Counted from the stretch's first letter, positions 15,366-24,539 are shown. The stretch is 64,000 nt of DNA from Collinsella sp. (GCA_019424965.1 JAHYYL010000007.1:19832-83831); one strand, 5' to 3'. Program-made: numbers and translations. Notes: generated by a model not told the origin, from the letters alone.

Positions 15366-18032
15366 CTACTCTTGCACCTTGAGGGCTTCGGCCAGACCGA
15401 CGCGCTTGATAGAGCGCGTGTGTAGCAGCGCCACGACCAGGTAGGTCGCAAAGCCAATGCCGACGCATGCAGCCATGGACCAAGCGGGCACGTAGATCTC
15501 GATATTGCCGTTGTAGGCGAGCAGCATCGAGCGGAAGATGGCCGTGAGCGAGCCAATAATGACCGGCAGGCTCAGCACGAGCGACGCCGCCACGCACAGC
15601 GTGATCGAGCGGATGTACAGATGCGAGATCTCACTATCGCGATAGCCAAAGACTTTCATGTAGCTGATCGAACGGGCGCTGTGGTCGATCACCGCTTTGG
15701 TCAGCAGGTACATAAACAGCAGGAAGATAAACACCGCGAGCCCGATCATCATTCCGATCATTTTGCTCATCATGCCGATGAACTGGTCACCCACGGCGCG
15801 CATGTCGTCGGGCGTGGTGTCGCCGGCAAAGTAGCGCGCGTCGAGGTCGAGCTTCTCGTTGCTCACATAGCCGTTAAAGTAGGCGGCATCGTTGTCGAAC
15901 AGCTCGTTAAAGTCATCGATGCTCATATAGATGTTCATGTCCGACTTGGAGCCCCAGGCACAGTCCTTGCCCGCGTACTCAAAGAAATAATGCTCGCCCT
16001 CGTACTTGTCGCTGAGCGTGACCTTCTGGCCCTCGCTCCAGCCAAACTTATCGAGCAGACCGCCGCCAAAGACGACGCGGCCATCGCCGATGTTGAGGCC
16101 CTTCCAGTAGCGCGAATCGGACGAGATGCCGTAGACAGAAATCGTCTCCTCGCCATTACCGTCGCCACGGTCGTACTGCAGCTGGTAAACGGCATATTTC
16201 TCGGCCTGCGCGATTGCGCCCGCGCCGTTGTCGGTCGTATTGACCGGGTGGATATCGTCGTTGTCAGTGTCGATCTTAGAGGCCTTGTCGATCAGGTCGA
16301 TAGCCTCGTCGCGGTCGCAGCCAAGGGCATCGGCAAGATCGTCAAGGCGCGCGTAGAGCGCATCCTTCTTGTCCTGGACCTTGGCAAGCGCATCCTGCGC
16401 TGCGGTCAGGCTCTCGGCAGACGGAGATGCGGTCGCGGCATCGGCTGCCGTCTGCGCCGCATCGGCCGCGCCGTCAAGCTCGTCATCGGCATCCTGGGCG
16501 GCAGAAAGCAGCGCGCCGTCAACCGACTGCAAGCGCTCGAGTGCCGACCACTGCTCGCGCTCCTCGGCAGTGCCCTCGAGCTCCAGCGGCGCCTTGAGTG
16601 TGTACTGATGCTCGGCGACCAGGCTCGTCTCGAGGTTGTCCGCATAGTGCGTCATCGTGGGCAGGATCGCCAGGCCAAAGAGCAAAAGCAGCGACCCAAA
16701 CGCGATGCCCACGAAGAGCGTGGCGAAGTTGCCCAGGTTGCGCAGGAAAACGCGCAGGCGGAAGCGGGAAACAAAGCCCATGCGCTCCGGCAGCTGCAGG
16801 CCACGCTTGGTACCCGATTTGCCGCTCGCCTCGTGGCGAAGGAACTCCAGCGGCGTCTTGCCCATTTTGCGGAGCAGGCCCACCAGCGTGATGAGAATGA
16901 GCGCGGCGGCGGGGACCACGGCGCACTTCACAAAGATCCCCCAGCTCCAGTACACCTGGAAGGGCGGCAGACTGTACGAGCCGTAGTAGAGACCGCGCAT
17001 GGGCTCAGTAAAGAACACAACGCCGAGTGCGGTGCCCAAAAGCGCCGCGGCCACGCCCACGATGGCGGGAAGTGCCAGGTAGTGCAGCACGATCTCGCGA
17101 CGGCGATAGCCGCTGGCGAGCAGCGTGCCGATGATGGCGCTCTCCTCCTCGATGGTGGCGTCGGTAAGGACCACAAAGACGAACGCCATGATCACGATGA
17201 TGATGTCGAGCAACGTCATCCACATCATGGAGTCGCCGTCCACGTCGTCGCGCGCATAGCCAATGCCCTGGTTGGAATCGGCATCGATCAGATCGTCCAC
17301 GCGCGCATCGGCATCGGCCAGCGCCTCGACCATATCCTGCTCCGTATCGATGCGATCCGCGGTGGGGAGGTCGCGATCGGTAAAGGTAAAGGAGTAGGTG
17401 TAGGCAGGCGCGCCGCCGGCGTCCTCAAGCGCGGCAAAACCGGCGTCGGTGACCTCGGCGACACCATACGTGATGGTGTTCACCGTAAAGTCCGAATTGT
17501 CGAGGAACAACGCCTGGCTATCGGGCTGCGTCATGATGCCGCAGATGGTGTAGGTGCGCCCCTCGAGCTCGACCTTATCGCCGATGGCGAGGTCGTTATT
17601 GGTGGCAAAGACGCGGTCGATAGCCACCTCGTTGTCCGCCTTTGGCTGCTTGCCTTCGCAGTAGGACGCAATGTCGACCTTGGTGCGATGCGCGTAGGTG
17701 CGCAGGGTGCGCTTGGTGCCATCGTCGCCGGACGCCTTTTTGATGATGGCGTCGATAGAGAAGTTCTTGCAGAGCGTAACGCCGCCGACGTCCTCAGCCG
17801 CGTCTTCGGCAGCCTTGAGCTGGTCTTTGGTGGCCTCGAAGGAGGTAGTTACGCGGCCGTCCTCAATCGTGTAGTCTTCGCGCATGTCATCAATGAGGCA
17901 GCCGATGGAATGCGCCGCGAGCAAAAAGCCCGAGGTAAGGGCGATGCTTCCGCACATAAGCAAAAAGATGCCCAGGTACTTGCCGATATTGCGGCGCAGC
18001 TCGCGCGGGAGACGTTTTGCGAGAGGTGTCAT
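15366..18032 (-). CDS. ABC transporter permease, FtsX/MacB type, with long extracytoplasmic coiled coil
   Basis: An 888-residue permease with two FtsX-type halves. The first has a helix near the N-terminus (YLGIFLLMCGSIALTSGFLLA), a large extracytoplasmic domain and three helices at about 260-400. The second starts with a helix at FATLFVGIAFGSLLLLFGL, has an Ala/Asp-rich segment likely to be a coiled coil (about 505-590), and ends in three helices. This layout is used for mechanotransmission or for export of lipids and peptides rather than uptake. It pairs with the ATPase immediately upstream. I prefer the ATG at 18032; the longer frame starts with a TTG inside the end of the ATPase gene. No substrate can be named. 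Confidence 0.85.
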   Translation of the reverse strand: MTPLAKRLPRELRRNIGKYLGIFLLMCGSIALTSGFLLAAHSIGCLIDDMREDYTIEDGRVTTSFEATKDQLKAAEDAAEDVGGVTLCKNFSIDAIIKKASGDDGTKRTLRTYAHRTKVDIASYCEGKQPKADNEVAIDRVFATNNDLAIGDKVELEGRTYTICGIMTQPDSQALFLDNSDFTVNTITYGVAEVTDAGFAALEDAGGAPAYTYSFTFTDRDLPTADRIDTEQDMVEALADADARVDDLIDADSNQGIGYARDDVDGDSMMWMTLLDIIIVIMAFVFVVLTDATIEEESAIIGTLLASGYRRREIVLHYLALPAIVGVAAALLGTALGVVFFTEPMRGLYYGSYSLPPFQVYWSWGIFVKCAVVPAAALILITLVGLLRKMGKTPLEFLRHEASGKSGTKRGLQLPERMGFVSRFRLRVFLRNLGNFATLFVGIAFGSLLLLFGLAILPTMTHYADNLETSLVAEHQYTLKAPLELEGTAEEREQWSALERLQSVDGALLSAAQDADDELDGAADAAQTAADAATASPSAESLTAAQDALAKVQDKKDALYARLDDLADALGCDRDEAIDLIDKASKIDTDNDDIHPVNTTDNGAGAIAQAEKYAVYQLQYDRGDGNGEETISVYGISSDSRYWKGLNIGDGRVVFGGGLLDKFGWSEGQKVTLSDKYEGEHYFFEYAGKDCAWGSKSDMNIYMSIDDFNELFDNDAAYFNGYVSNEKLDLDARYFAGDTTPDDMRAVGDQFIGMMSKMIGMMIGLAVFIFLLFMYLLTKAVIDHSARSISYMKVFGYRDSEISHLYIRSITLCVAASLVLSLPVIIGSLTAIFRSMLLAYNGNIEIYVPAWSMAACVGIGFATYLVVALLHTRSIKRVGLAEALKVQE

Positions 18033-18040
18033 GGCGTCGC

Positions 18041-18754
18041 CTACCAATCGAGATCGGCGGCCGCAACGGGCGACTCGTTGAGCTCGTCCTCGACGATGCG
18101 GCCGTCGCGCAGGCGCAGCACGCGATTTGCCATGCGCGCGATGGCGGCATTGTGGGTGACAATGATGATGGTGCAGCCGTAGGTGCGGTTGACATCCTCC
18201 ATGAGCCGCAAGATTTCCTTGGATGTCTTGTAGTCGAGCGCGCCCGTGGGCTCATCGCACAGCAGCAGGCCCGGATTTTTGACGAGCGCACGGCCGATGG
18301 CGCAGCGCTGCTGCTGGCCACCTGAGACCTGGCGCGGAAACTTGTTGCGGTGCTCGTAGAGGCCCAGCGAGCGCAGCAGATCGTCGACATTGAGCGGGTT
18401 TTTGGACAGGTGCGCCGTGACCTCGATGTTTTCCTTGATGGTAAGGTCGGGCACCAGGTTGTAGAACTGGAAGACAAAGCCCAGCTCGCGGCGTCGGTAC
18501 TCGCCCAGATCGGCGGGCTTGAGCGCCGTGAGATCGCAGCCGTCCACCATGATGGAGCCGCCGTCGGCATCCTCCAGGCCGCCGATCAGGTTGAGAAAGG
18601 TCGACTTGCCCGAGCCCGAGGGCCCCAGCATGACGCAGATCTCGCCGCGGTTGATGGACGTGTCGATGCCGTCGAGTACCGTCAGGCGCGCATCGCCGTC
18701 GCCGTAGTGTTTCTTGAGTCCGTTGACCTGGACGTAGGCACGCTTTGTCGCCAT
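18041..18754 (-). CDS. ABC transporter ATP-binding protein, MacB/LolD type
   Basis: A 237-residue ABC ATPase with Walker A GPSGSGKST, Q-loop FQFYNLVPDLT, signature VSGGQQQRCAIGRAL, Walker B LLLCDEPTGALD and the H-loop VTHN. The short N-terminus and the P-T-G-A-L-D D-loop are typical of ATPases that serve FtsX-type permeases. GGGGGAT lies just before the ATG. The permease gene starts 8 bases after the stop, so the pair forms one transporter. Its promoter must lie in the gap 18755-18849, where no box is obvious. Confidence 0.92.
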   Translation of the reverse strand: MATKRAYVQVNGLKKHYGDGDARLTVLDGIDTSINRGEICVMLGPSGSGKSTFLNLIGGLEDADGGSIMVDGCDLTALKPADLGEYRRRELGFVFQFYNLVPDLTIKENIEVTAHLSKNPLNVDDLLRSLGLYEHRNKFPRQVSGGQQQRCAIGRALVKNPGLLLCDEPTGALDYKTSKEILRLMEDVNRTYGCTIIIVTHNAAIARMANRVLRLRDGRIVEDELNESPVAAADLDW

Positions 18755-18849
18755 GCTATCCCCCGTTGTTAGCCTTCTGCTACTTTTCTAGGCTAATAGT
18801 AAACCCGGGCGAACTATTTTTAAGCGACAGGCGCGATTTTTTCCAAACC

Positions 18850-19024
18850 AGTCATTGGGTACTCATTGGGGACAGACTTAAATGACTGAAACCACTCATT
18901 TAAGCCTGTCCCCAATGAGTGGTCGTCGTTTAAGAACGTCCCCAATGACTAGGTGGAAAGGAGTGTCCCCATCTGCCGGCAGAAAAGGAACGTCCCCAAG
19001 TGACGGGTTCCCAAGTGACGGGTT
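18850..19024. repeat. Compound array of GGGGAC-type REP-like units
   Basis: Alternating units carry CATTGGGGACAGACTTAAATGA, its reverse complement (TTTAAGCCTGTCCCCAATGAG), GTTTAAGAACGTCCCCAATGA, and related GTGTCCCC and AACGTCCCC pieces, ending in a duplicated CCCAAGTGACGGGTT. It fills the gap between the ATPase gene and the ABC-2 permease gene, ending 4 bases from the latter's stop. Confidence 0.8.
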
Positions 19025-19028
19025 GTGG

Positions 19029-20234
19029 TTAGGCGCGGGATTTGTTGTAGGCGAGGGCTAGGCCTACGGCGGCGATGGCAGCGGCGAAGAGCACCGTGAC
19101 GCCCAGGTCGCAGGCGATGTCGCCCAGCACGGCAGACGTCAGGTCCGAAGCGAGCGCCTTGCCGATCGCGTCGTTCACCCAATATATCGGCACAAAATGC
19201 GCCACGGTCTGCACGGCCGAGCCCATCATCGAAAGCGGCATCCAGGCGCCGCCCAAAAACGTCATGAGCAAGCCAAGCAGGTTGCCCACACCGTTGAGCA
19301 GCTCTTCGCGCGCGCCCAGGCTCGAAAGGGCAAAGCCAACGGCCAGCGGCGTGCACGCTAGGGCAAACGTTGCCGCCAGCGCCAGGCACACACGGCTCAC
19401 GCCGACCTCGGCGACCGCGCCGGCAAAGCCCACGACGCCCATCATGCTCGACACAAGCCAAATACAGACGGTGAGCACGGCGGCGGCCGCGAACACAGCG
19501 AGCGAACGCTGGCGCTCAGAGACCGGGCTGGCATCCATGCGGCGCACGCGCTCGGGCTCGTTCATGCCCGAAAACACCAGTCCCACCGACACGATGACCG
19601 ACGAGATGATCGCGTACGCGCCAAAGTTGAAGTACGACTCGAGCGTGGTAGCAGCAGTCGAGTCGACCTTGACCTGCTCGATCTGGACCTCCGCGCGCTT
19701 TGCGGCCGCGTGCTCGGCGGCCCTTGCGACGTCACCGTTGGAGGCAGCGGGTTCAAGCGCCGCCGCAGCGCCCGCGAGCGAGATCCAGCGCGAGGCCTCG
19801 GCGGACGAAAGCGCCGCCGCCATGGTGCCGGAACCATAGGTCACGTCGAGCTTGGGCAGGGCCTCCCCCGCACGGGCGGCTGCAACAAGATCGTCCTCAA
19901 ACCCCTCCGGGATAAAGAACACGCAATCGGCACTGCCCTTGGCGCTGTTGCTCTTGGAGAGCGCGTCGGCAAGGTCGTATGTGTCGTCGCCGACGCCCGT
20001 GACCAGGTCAAAGCGTGAGCCCAGGTGCTTGGTAAGCGCCCGCGAAAGGTCGCTATTGTCGCGGTCGACCACGATCACGTTGGTGTCGTAGGGCTTGTAC
20101 TCGGTAAGCTGCGACGAGTTCCAGCTCACCGAAGCCGCGATGAATACGCCCATGAGCGAGATGAACACCGTATAGATGAGCAGGTAGAACGGGTGCGCCA
20201 GCGCCATGCGAAGCGCGGTCTTAAAGGTGCTCAT
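19029..20234 (-). CDS. ABC-2 type exporter permease (second subunit)
   Basis: A 401-residue permease: one N-terminal helix (about 17-38), a 150-residue extracytoplasmic domain, then five C-terminal helices (from YFNFGAYAIISSVIVSVGLVFSG). This is the ABC-2 (YhaP/YhgE-like) topology for export. The neighbouring gene encodes a protein of the same topology, so the transporter is a heterodimer. The start is ATG at 20234 with GGAGC upstream; it overlaps the end of the previous gene by 14 bases, which suggests translational coupling. REP-like repeats follow the stop. Substrate is unknown, perhaps an antimicrobial peptide or drug given the adjacent sensor pair. Confidence 0.85.
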   Translation of the reverse strand: MSTFKTALRMALAHPFYLLIYTVFISLMGVFIAASVSWNSSQLTEYKPYDTNVIVVDRDNSDLSRALTKHLGSRFDLVTGVGDDTYDLADALSKSNSAKGSADCVFFIPEGFEDDLVAAARAGEALPKLDVTYGSGTMAAALSSAEASRWISLAGAAAALEPAASNGDVARAAEHAAAKRAEVQIEQVKVDSTAATTLESYFNFGAYAIISSVIVSVGLVFSGMNEPERVRRMDASPVSERQRSLAVFAAAAVLTVCIWLVSSMMGVVGFAGAVAEVGVSRVCLALAATFALACTPLAVGFALSSLGAREELLNGVGNLLGLLMTFLGGAWMPLSMMGSAVQTVAHFVPIYWVNDAIGKALASDLTSAVLGDIACDLGVTVLFAAAIAAVGLALAYNKSRA

Positions 20235-21408
20235 AGCGGCTCCTTCCAAAGATCAGCGTAGCGGCGGCGACAAACACCAGGGCCATCAGGACGAGCGCGC
20301 CGGCGCGAACAGCGAAGGGCCCCAGGTCCTCAAAGAAATACAGGCGATTGAACATGTCGCAGATGAGCTTGACGGGGTTGAGCCAGCACTCGACCGGACA
20401 AGCGCGGGCGACGTCGTCGGCAAGCGCCATCGCCGGCTCGCCGTAGAGGCCGGCGAACAGGGCGCACGTGGTGGCAAAGCCCGTGAGGATGCCCGACTTG
20501 GATGCCTTGCCGCCCTTAACGGGAAGCGTGCCCACAAAAAGCCCCAGGCCCGTGGCGGCAAGCGCGGATGCAGCCCCGCCCAGCAGGCACAACCCCTCGC
20601 GCCCGCCAAAGTCGACGCCCACGACCAGGCGCACGTAGCCGATCGCAACCGCCATCGATGCAAAGGAAACCAGCCACGAGCCGACAAAAATGCCGGCCAG
20701 CGACGCCGTCTTGGAAAGACCGCCCACGCAGCGGCGCGCGCCGAGGCCGGACAGATTGGGCTGCAAATCGACGACGCTCAAGGCGGCAAACTCGGCAGAC
20801 ATCATCGCGACCAGGCCAAAAAGCGCGTAATAGTAGATGACCGTGCCATCGGGCGTGGCACGAGTCAGGCTCACGCGGCGGGTTCCGCCCTCGAGCGACA
20901 GGGCGCGCGCAACCGCCGCCGGATCGGCGAGCGCCGCCGGGTTGTCCTGGGCAATCTGGGACATGAGCTCGGCATTTTGCGTATACGAGCTTGCCACCGT
21001 TTCAAGGATGCTGCGGTCGGTAAGCACCGACGAGGCGCGCGAGCTGTCGTAACTCGATAGCAGCGTGAGCCTGGGCGTGCCCGCGGCATCAACCGTATAG
21101 ATGCCCGCGACCTCGCCGGCCTTGAGCGCTTTGCGCGCGGCAGCCAAGTCTTCGTACTCGCTCACATCGAGTAGCTGGTCGTCGCCTGCCTTGGCAAGCG
21201 AAGCTGCCACATCCTTAAAGGTCGAGGCATCCCAGGCCTCGTCCGCCACGACGGCAACCGGCACCGGGTCGACCGTGCCGTCGGAGCTGAGGTTCGCAAA
21301 CATAAACATGAACATCGTGGAAAGCGCGATAGGAAAGAGAGCGCCCCAGACCCACGTGCTCGGCCGGCGCAGCAGCGTCTTGACCGTGGTGATGATGGTG
21401 TTGAACAT
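20221..21408 (-). CDS. ABC-2 type exporter permease (first subunit)
   Basis: A 395-residue partner of the next permease. The N-terminal helix is at about 15-37 (VWGALFPIALSTMFMFMF), an extracytoplasmic domain follows to about 190, then five to six helices to the end, including YYYALFGLVAMMSAEFAALSVV. The start is ATG at 21408, preceded by GGGGGCGG and 10 bases after the ATPase stop; 38 extra codons upstream in the same frame would lie in the ATPase gene and have no family resemblance. Confidence 0.84.
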   Translation of the reverse strand: MFNTIITTVKTLLRRPSTWVWGALFPIALSTMFMFMFANLSSDGTVDPVPVAVVADEAWDASTFKDVAASLAKAGDDQLLDVSEYEDLAAARKALKAGEVAGIYTVDAAGTPRLTLLSSYDSSRASSVLTDRSILETVASSYTQNAELMSQIAQDNPAALADPAAVARALSLEGGTRRVSLTRATPDGTVIYYYALFGLVAMMSAEFAALSVVDLQPNLSGLGARRCVGGLSKTASLAGIFVGSWLVSFASMAVAIGYVRLVVGVDFGGREGLCLLGGAASALAATGLGLFVGTLPVKGGKASKSGILTGFATTCALFAGLYGEPAMALADDVARACPVECWLNPVKLICDMFNRLYFFEDLGPFAVRAGALVLMALVFVAAATLIFGRSRYEHL

Positions 21409-21418
21409 GGCCGCCCCC

Positions 21419-22357
21419 CTAGTCGCGCAGCTCGCGGCCGGTGATCTCGAGGAATACGTCGTTGAGGGTCGGCGGTTCGGAATAGATGCGGCCGAGCGGC
21501 ACGTCATGCGAGCGCAGCGCATCGAGAATGTCCGTCAGGTTGTGCGGGCTCGCTTCGCACGAAAACGTGAGCTGTCCCGCCGTTGCCGAAAGGTCCAGAA
21601 CGTGCGGCAGGCTTGCGACGGCACCGAGCGCCGCACTCGGAACCTCGCCGACCTCGATTACAATCTTCTCGCCCATCTGAATCATGCGCTTGAGCTCGTC
21701 GTTAGTGCCCTGCGCCAGCACGCGCCCACCGTCCATGATCATGATGCGGCTGCAGATCTGCTCGACTTCCTCCATGTAATGGCTGGTATACACCACCGTG
21801 GCGCCCTCGTCGCGCAGGCGGCAGATGCCCTCCAGGATGGCGTTGCGGCTTTGCGGGTCGACCGCCACCGTGGGTTCGTCAAAAAAGATGAGCTCGGGCT
21901 TGTGCGCGATGCCGCAGGCAATGTTGAGACGACGCGCCAGGCCGCCCGAGAGCTTGCCGGGGCGGAACTTGGTAAAGTCGCCCAGGCCGACAAAGTCGAT
22001 CGCCTCGTCCACCAGCGCGCGGCGGCGCTTGCGGTCGTTGACGTAGAGACTGCAGAAATAGTCGATGTTCTCGCGCACGGTGAGCTCGTCGAACACCGCC
22101 ACCTGCTGCGGCACCACACCGATGCGGCGCTTGAGGTCGTAGCGGGCGGGCGTCATGCGCTCGCCGAACAGCTCGATGGTGCCTTTGTCGTAGGCGAGCA
22201 GCTGCAGGATGCAGTTGATGGACGTGGTCTTGCCCGAGCCGTTGGGGCCCAGCAGGCCAAAGATCTCGCCGGGGGCGATACTCAGGTTAAAGTGGTCGAG
22301 CGCAATAAGGTCGTCGTAGCGCTTAACGAGGTTTTCGACGTGGACGATGTCTGTCAT
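21419..22357 (-). CDS. ABC exporter ATP-binding protein, ABC-2/DrrA type
   Basis: A 312-residue ATPase of the DrrA/CcmA group. It has Walker A GPNGSGKTT, signature LSGGLARRLNIACGI, Walker B LIFFDEPTVAVD and H-loop TSHYMEE, plus the roughly 80-residue C-terminal domain of drug-exporter ATPases. The ATG at 22357 is used; the frame continues 22 codons further upstream without support. It heads a tight three-gene operon (ATPase, permease, permease) divergent from the sensor kinase/regulator pair, the usual arrangement for regulated export of a toxic compound. Confidence 0.9.
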   Translation of the reverse strand: MTDIVHVENLVKRYDDLIALDHFNLSIAPGEIFGLLGPNGSGKTTSINCILQLLAYDKGTIELFGERMTPARYDLKRRIGVVPQQVAVFDELTVRENIDYFCSLYVNDRKRRRALVDEAIDFVGLGDFTKFRPGKLSGGLARRLNIACGIAHKPELIFFDEPTVAVDPQSRNAILEGICRLRDEGATVVYTSHYMEEVEQICSRIMIMDGGRVLAQGTNDELKRMIQMGEKIVIEVGEVPSAALGAVASLPHVLDLSATAGQLTFSCEASPHNLTDILDALRSHDVPLGRIYSEPPTLNDVFLEITGRELRD

Positions 22358-22443
22358 GAGGCGGCCCTTCTGTTGCTTGCGGCCCGGTACGATTGCATCA
22401 TCGCAGGAGCTGACGGCGCGCACCAGTGAGCTTTGTCACGAGT

Positions 22444-22482
22444 GCGGGGCGGTCGCGTAGCCTGCTGACGCGACCGCCCCGC
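22444..22482. promoter_or_regulatory. Perfect 15-bp inverted repeat in a divergent promoter region
   Basis: GCGGGGCGGTCGCGT (22444-22458) and ACGCGACCGCCCCGC (22468-22482) form a perfect 15-bp stem with a 9-base loop. It lies between the ABC exporter operon and the sensor kinase gene. It is not followed by a T-run on either strand, so an operator (possibly for the adjacent response regulator) or a leader hairpin is as likely as a terminator. Confidence 0.55.
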
Positions 22483-22541
22483 CGCGTGGGAGGAATGTCA
22501 CGCTTGCTTTGAGTGGCGCCTCCCCCGTGCGCGGCATCGCG

Positions 22542-22547
22542 TACAAT
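22542..22547 (+). promoter_or_regulatory. -10 box giving a probably leaderless sensor-kinase mRNA
   Basis: TACAAT ends 6 bases before the ATG at 22554, so transcription would start at or next to the A of the start codon. No ribosome binding site is visible in front of this ATG. A matching -35 box is not evident. Confidence 0.45.
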
Positions 22548-22553
22548 ACCCGT

Positions 22554-23699
22554 ATGAACAGGCTATTCGACAAATCGATCGTGCTGGCGTGCTGCATCGC
22601 AGCCGCCACGGGCCTTGCTGTGGATGCTCGCCTGGTCGCGGCGTTTTGCCTTGGCGTTGTCATCGCCGCGCTGGCCGAGGTCGCGCAGGGAGAACGCGCC
22701 CGTCGCGCCAGCGAGGCCGGCAGCTACGCCTACGTCATCGCGGCTGTCTTCGTGCCGCCGTTTGTGCCGTTCGCACCTCTCGCCCTCTATGACATCGCGC
22801 GACGCGTGCGCCGTGAACGCATCTGGCCCGCGCTGGCAATTGGCTCCGTGTTTGCATGCGCACTTGCCACGGACCTTCGCTGCGGCGCGCTCACCACCCG
22901 AACGCTGTTGCTAACCGCCATCCTTTCGGTCGCCGCCACGTTGCTGTCGCTGCGCACCGCGCAGCTGGAGCGTGAACAGGAACGCATGCGTCGCACCCGC
23001 GACAAGCTGCAAGAACGCGCCCTGGCACTCGAGGCACGCAACCGCGACCTCGCCGACCGCCAGGACTACGAAGTCGAGCTCGCGACGCTCGCCGAACGCG
23101 CCCGCATCGCGCGCGAGATCCACGATAACGTCGGACACCAGCTCACGCGTGCCTCGCTACAAGCCGAAGCCCTGCGCGTGATCCACGCCGACGAGCCCGG
23201 CGTCGCCGCCGATTTCGCCGACGTCAAACGCACGGTTGACGAGGCGCTCCAACTTGTGCGTACTAGCGTCCATGCGCTCAACGACAACGCTGTCGACCTT
23301 TCCGTGCAGCTCGAACGCATTGTTGAAGGCGCGCGCTCGGACGGCGGCCCGCAGATTGAGCTTGAAGTTATGACCGAACATGCGCCCGCAAACGTCGCGA
23401 ACTGCTTTGCGGCGGTCCTGCGCGAGGCGCTCTCCAACACCATGCGCCACGCTTGCGCCCATGCTGTCACTGTACGTTGCATGGAGCATCCGTCGTTTTA
23501 CCAGCTCATCGTTACCGACGATGGCGCGGGCGGGGTTCAAGCAAGCGGCCACGGCGCCGCGGAGGGCATGGGGCTCGCCTCTATGCGCGAGCGCATCGAG
23601 GCGCTTGGCGGCACCTTCACCGCCGGCCCGCGTGCCGGCGCCGGCGGCTGGCGCGTGTTTGCCACCGTTCCCAAACAGCAAGGAGATGATGGCCGATGA
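22554..23699 (+). CDS. Sensor histidine kinase, NarL/DesK (HisKA_3) type
   Basis: A 381-residue kinase. The N-terminal 135 residues contain four to five hydrophobic helices with little extracytoplasmic loop, so it may sense something in the membrane. A coiled-coil linker (about 135-175) leads to a HisKA_3 dimerisation domain, ARIAREIHDNVGHQL, with the phosphorylated His190. An HATPase_c domain follows (N box NTMRHACAH, DDGAGG, GMGLASMRERIEALGG). The ATG at 22554 is preferred over a TTG at 22509 because a -10 box lies between them. The stop overlaps the regulator start by four bases. Confidence 0.9.
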   Translation: MNRLFDKSIVLACCIAAATGLAVDARLVAAFCLGVVIAALAEVAQGERARRASEAGSYAYVIAAVFVPPFVPFAPLALYDIARRVRRERIWPALAIGSVFACALATDLRCGALTTRTLLLTAILSVAATLLSLRTAQLEREQERMRRTRDKLQERALALEARNRDLADRQDYEVELATLAERARIAREIHDNVGHQLTRASLQAEALRVIHADEPGVAADFADVKRTVDEALQLVRTSVHALNDNAVDLSVQLERIVEGARSDGGPQIELEVMTEHAPANVANCFAAVLREALSNTMRHACAHAVTVRCMEHPSFYQLIVTDDGAGGVQASGHGAAEGMGLASMRERIEALGGTFTAGPRAGAGGWRVFATVPKQQGDDGR

Positions 23700-24325
23700 G
23701 GCTCATCGTTGTCGACGACGACCGCCTAGTGGTCGATTCGCTCAAGATTATCCTGGGCGCCCAGCCGCAGATCGAGGTTGTGGGCACCGGTGCCAACGGC
23801 AACGACGCAGTGGCGCTCTACGCTGAGCACTCGCCCGACATCGCGCTGCTCGACATTCAGATGCCGGGACGCGACGGCCTATCGGCGGCGCGCGAGATCC
23901 TCGAGCGCGATCCTGCAGCACGCGTGGTGTTTCTGACAACGTTTTCGGATGACGAGTACATTGTGTCGGCACTCAAACTGGGCGCCCGCGGCTACCTGAT
24001 CAAGACCGATGTCGCCGCTATTCCGCCGGCGTTGGCGCAGGTCATGGAAGGTAAACGTGTGCTCGAGGGCAAGGCGATCGAGGATATCGACTTTGACGGA
24101 ACGGGCGTTGAGGCGGGCACGCTCCGCCAGCCCGCCGCCTTTGCCAGCCTGACCGACCGCGAGTTCGAAGTCGCAGAGCTCATCGCCCGCGGCCTCGATA
24201 ACAAGGAAATCGCCGCCACCGCCTATATGGGCGAAGGCACGGTGCGCAACCACATCAGCTCGATCCTTGCAAAGATGGGCCTGCGCAACCGCACGCAGAT
24301 CGCCATCGCCTACCTGCGAGGGTAG
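23696..24325 (+). CDS. Response regulator, NarL/LuxR family
   Basis: A 209-residue regulator. The receiver domain (1-120) has the acidic pocket VVDDD, phosphoacceptor Asp53 in LLDIQMPG, the conserved Thr in FLTTFS and Lys104 in YLIKTD. A LuxR-type helix-turn-helix (about 145-205) has LTDREFEVAELIARGLDNKEIA and VRNHISSILAKMG. It starts within the kinase gene (ATGA overlap), so the two are a stoichiometric pair. The divergent ABC-2 exporter operon is the obvious target; the 15-bp inverted repeat at 22444-22482 is a candidate binding site. Confidence 0.93.
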   Translation: MRLIVVDDDRLVVDSLKIILGAQPQIEVVGTGANGNDAVALYAEHSPDIALLDIQMPGRDGLSAAREILERDPAARVVFLTTFSDDEYIVSALKLGARGYLIKTDVAAIPPALAQVMEGKRVLEGKAIEDIDFDGTGVEAGTLRQPAAFASLTDREFEVAELIARGLDNKEIAATAYMGEGTVRNHISSILAKMGLRNRTQIAIAYLRG

Positions 24326-24379
24326 TTGCCCAACGACTGACCGCCCCGGCATAGCAAAATGGCTGCTACCGATTTAATA

Positions 24380-24539
24380 CCATTTCAAAACTATGCCGGT
24401 TTACTACGATGAATCGCCCACCTTCGACCACGGCAAATTGCGCGCTTGCAAAACCGCAGGTAGAACGCCTGCAATATTTAGAAAAATGCAGTCATGGTCG
24501 GGAATGTCGAATTCATCGTAGTAAACCGACATAGTTTTG
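24380..24539. repeat. Miniature palindromic element, type A, copy 1
   Basis: The arms CAAAACTATGCCGGTTTACT... (24386-24416) and its near-exact reverse complement (24508-24539, one substitution and one inserted base) enclose a core with CCGCAGGTAGAACGCCTGC. A second copy with the same arms is at 56633-56798. There is no gene in 24326-24892; it is filled by this element, a type B element and a terminator. Confidence 0.8.

Noticed and set aside
15621..18182. 853-residue open frame on the plus strand through the ABC permease
   Set aside because: It is the antisense shadow of a high-GC gene; the minus-strand frame has the FtsX helices and its ATPase partner, while the plus-strand frame has no recognisable domain and no ribosome binding site.
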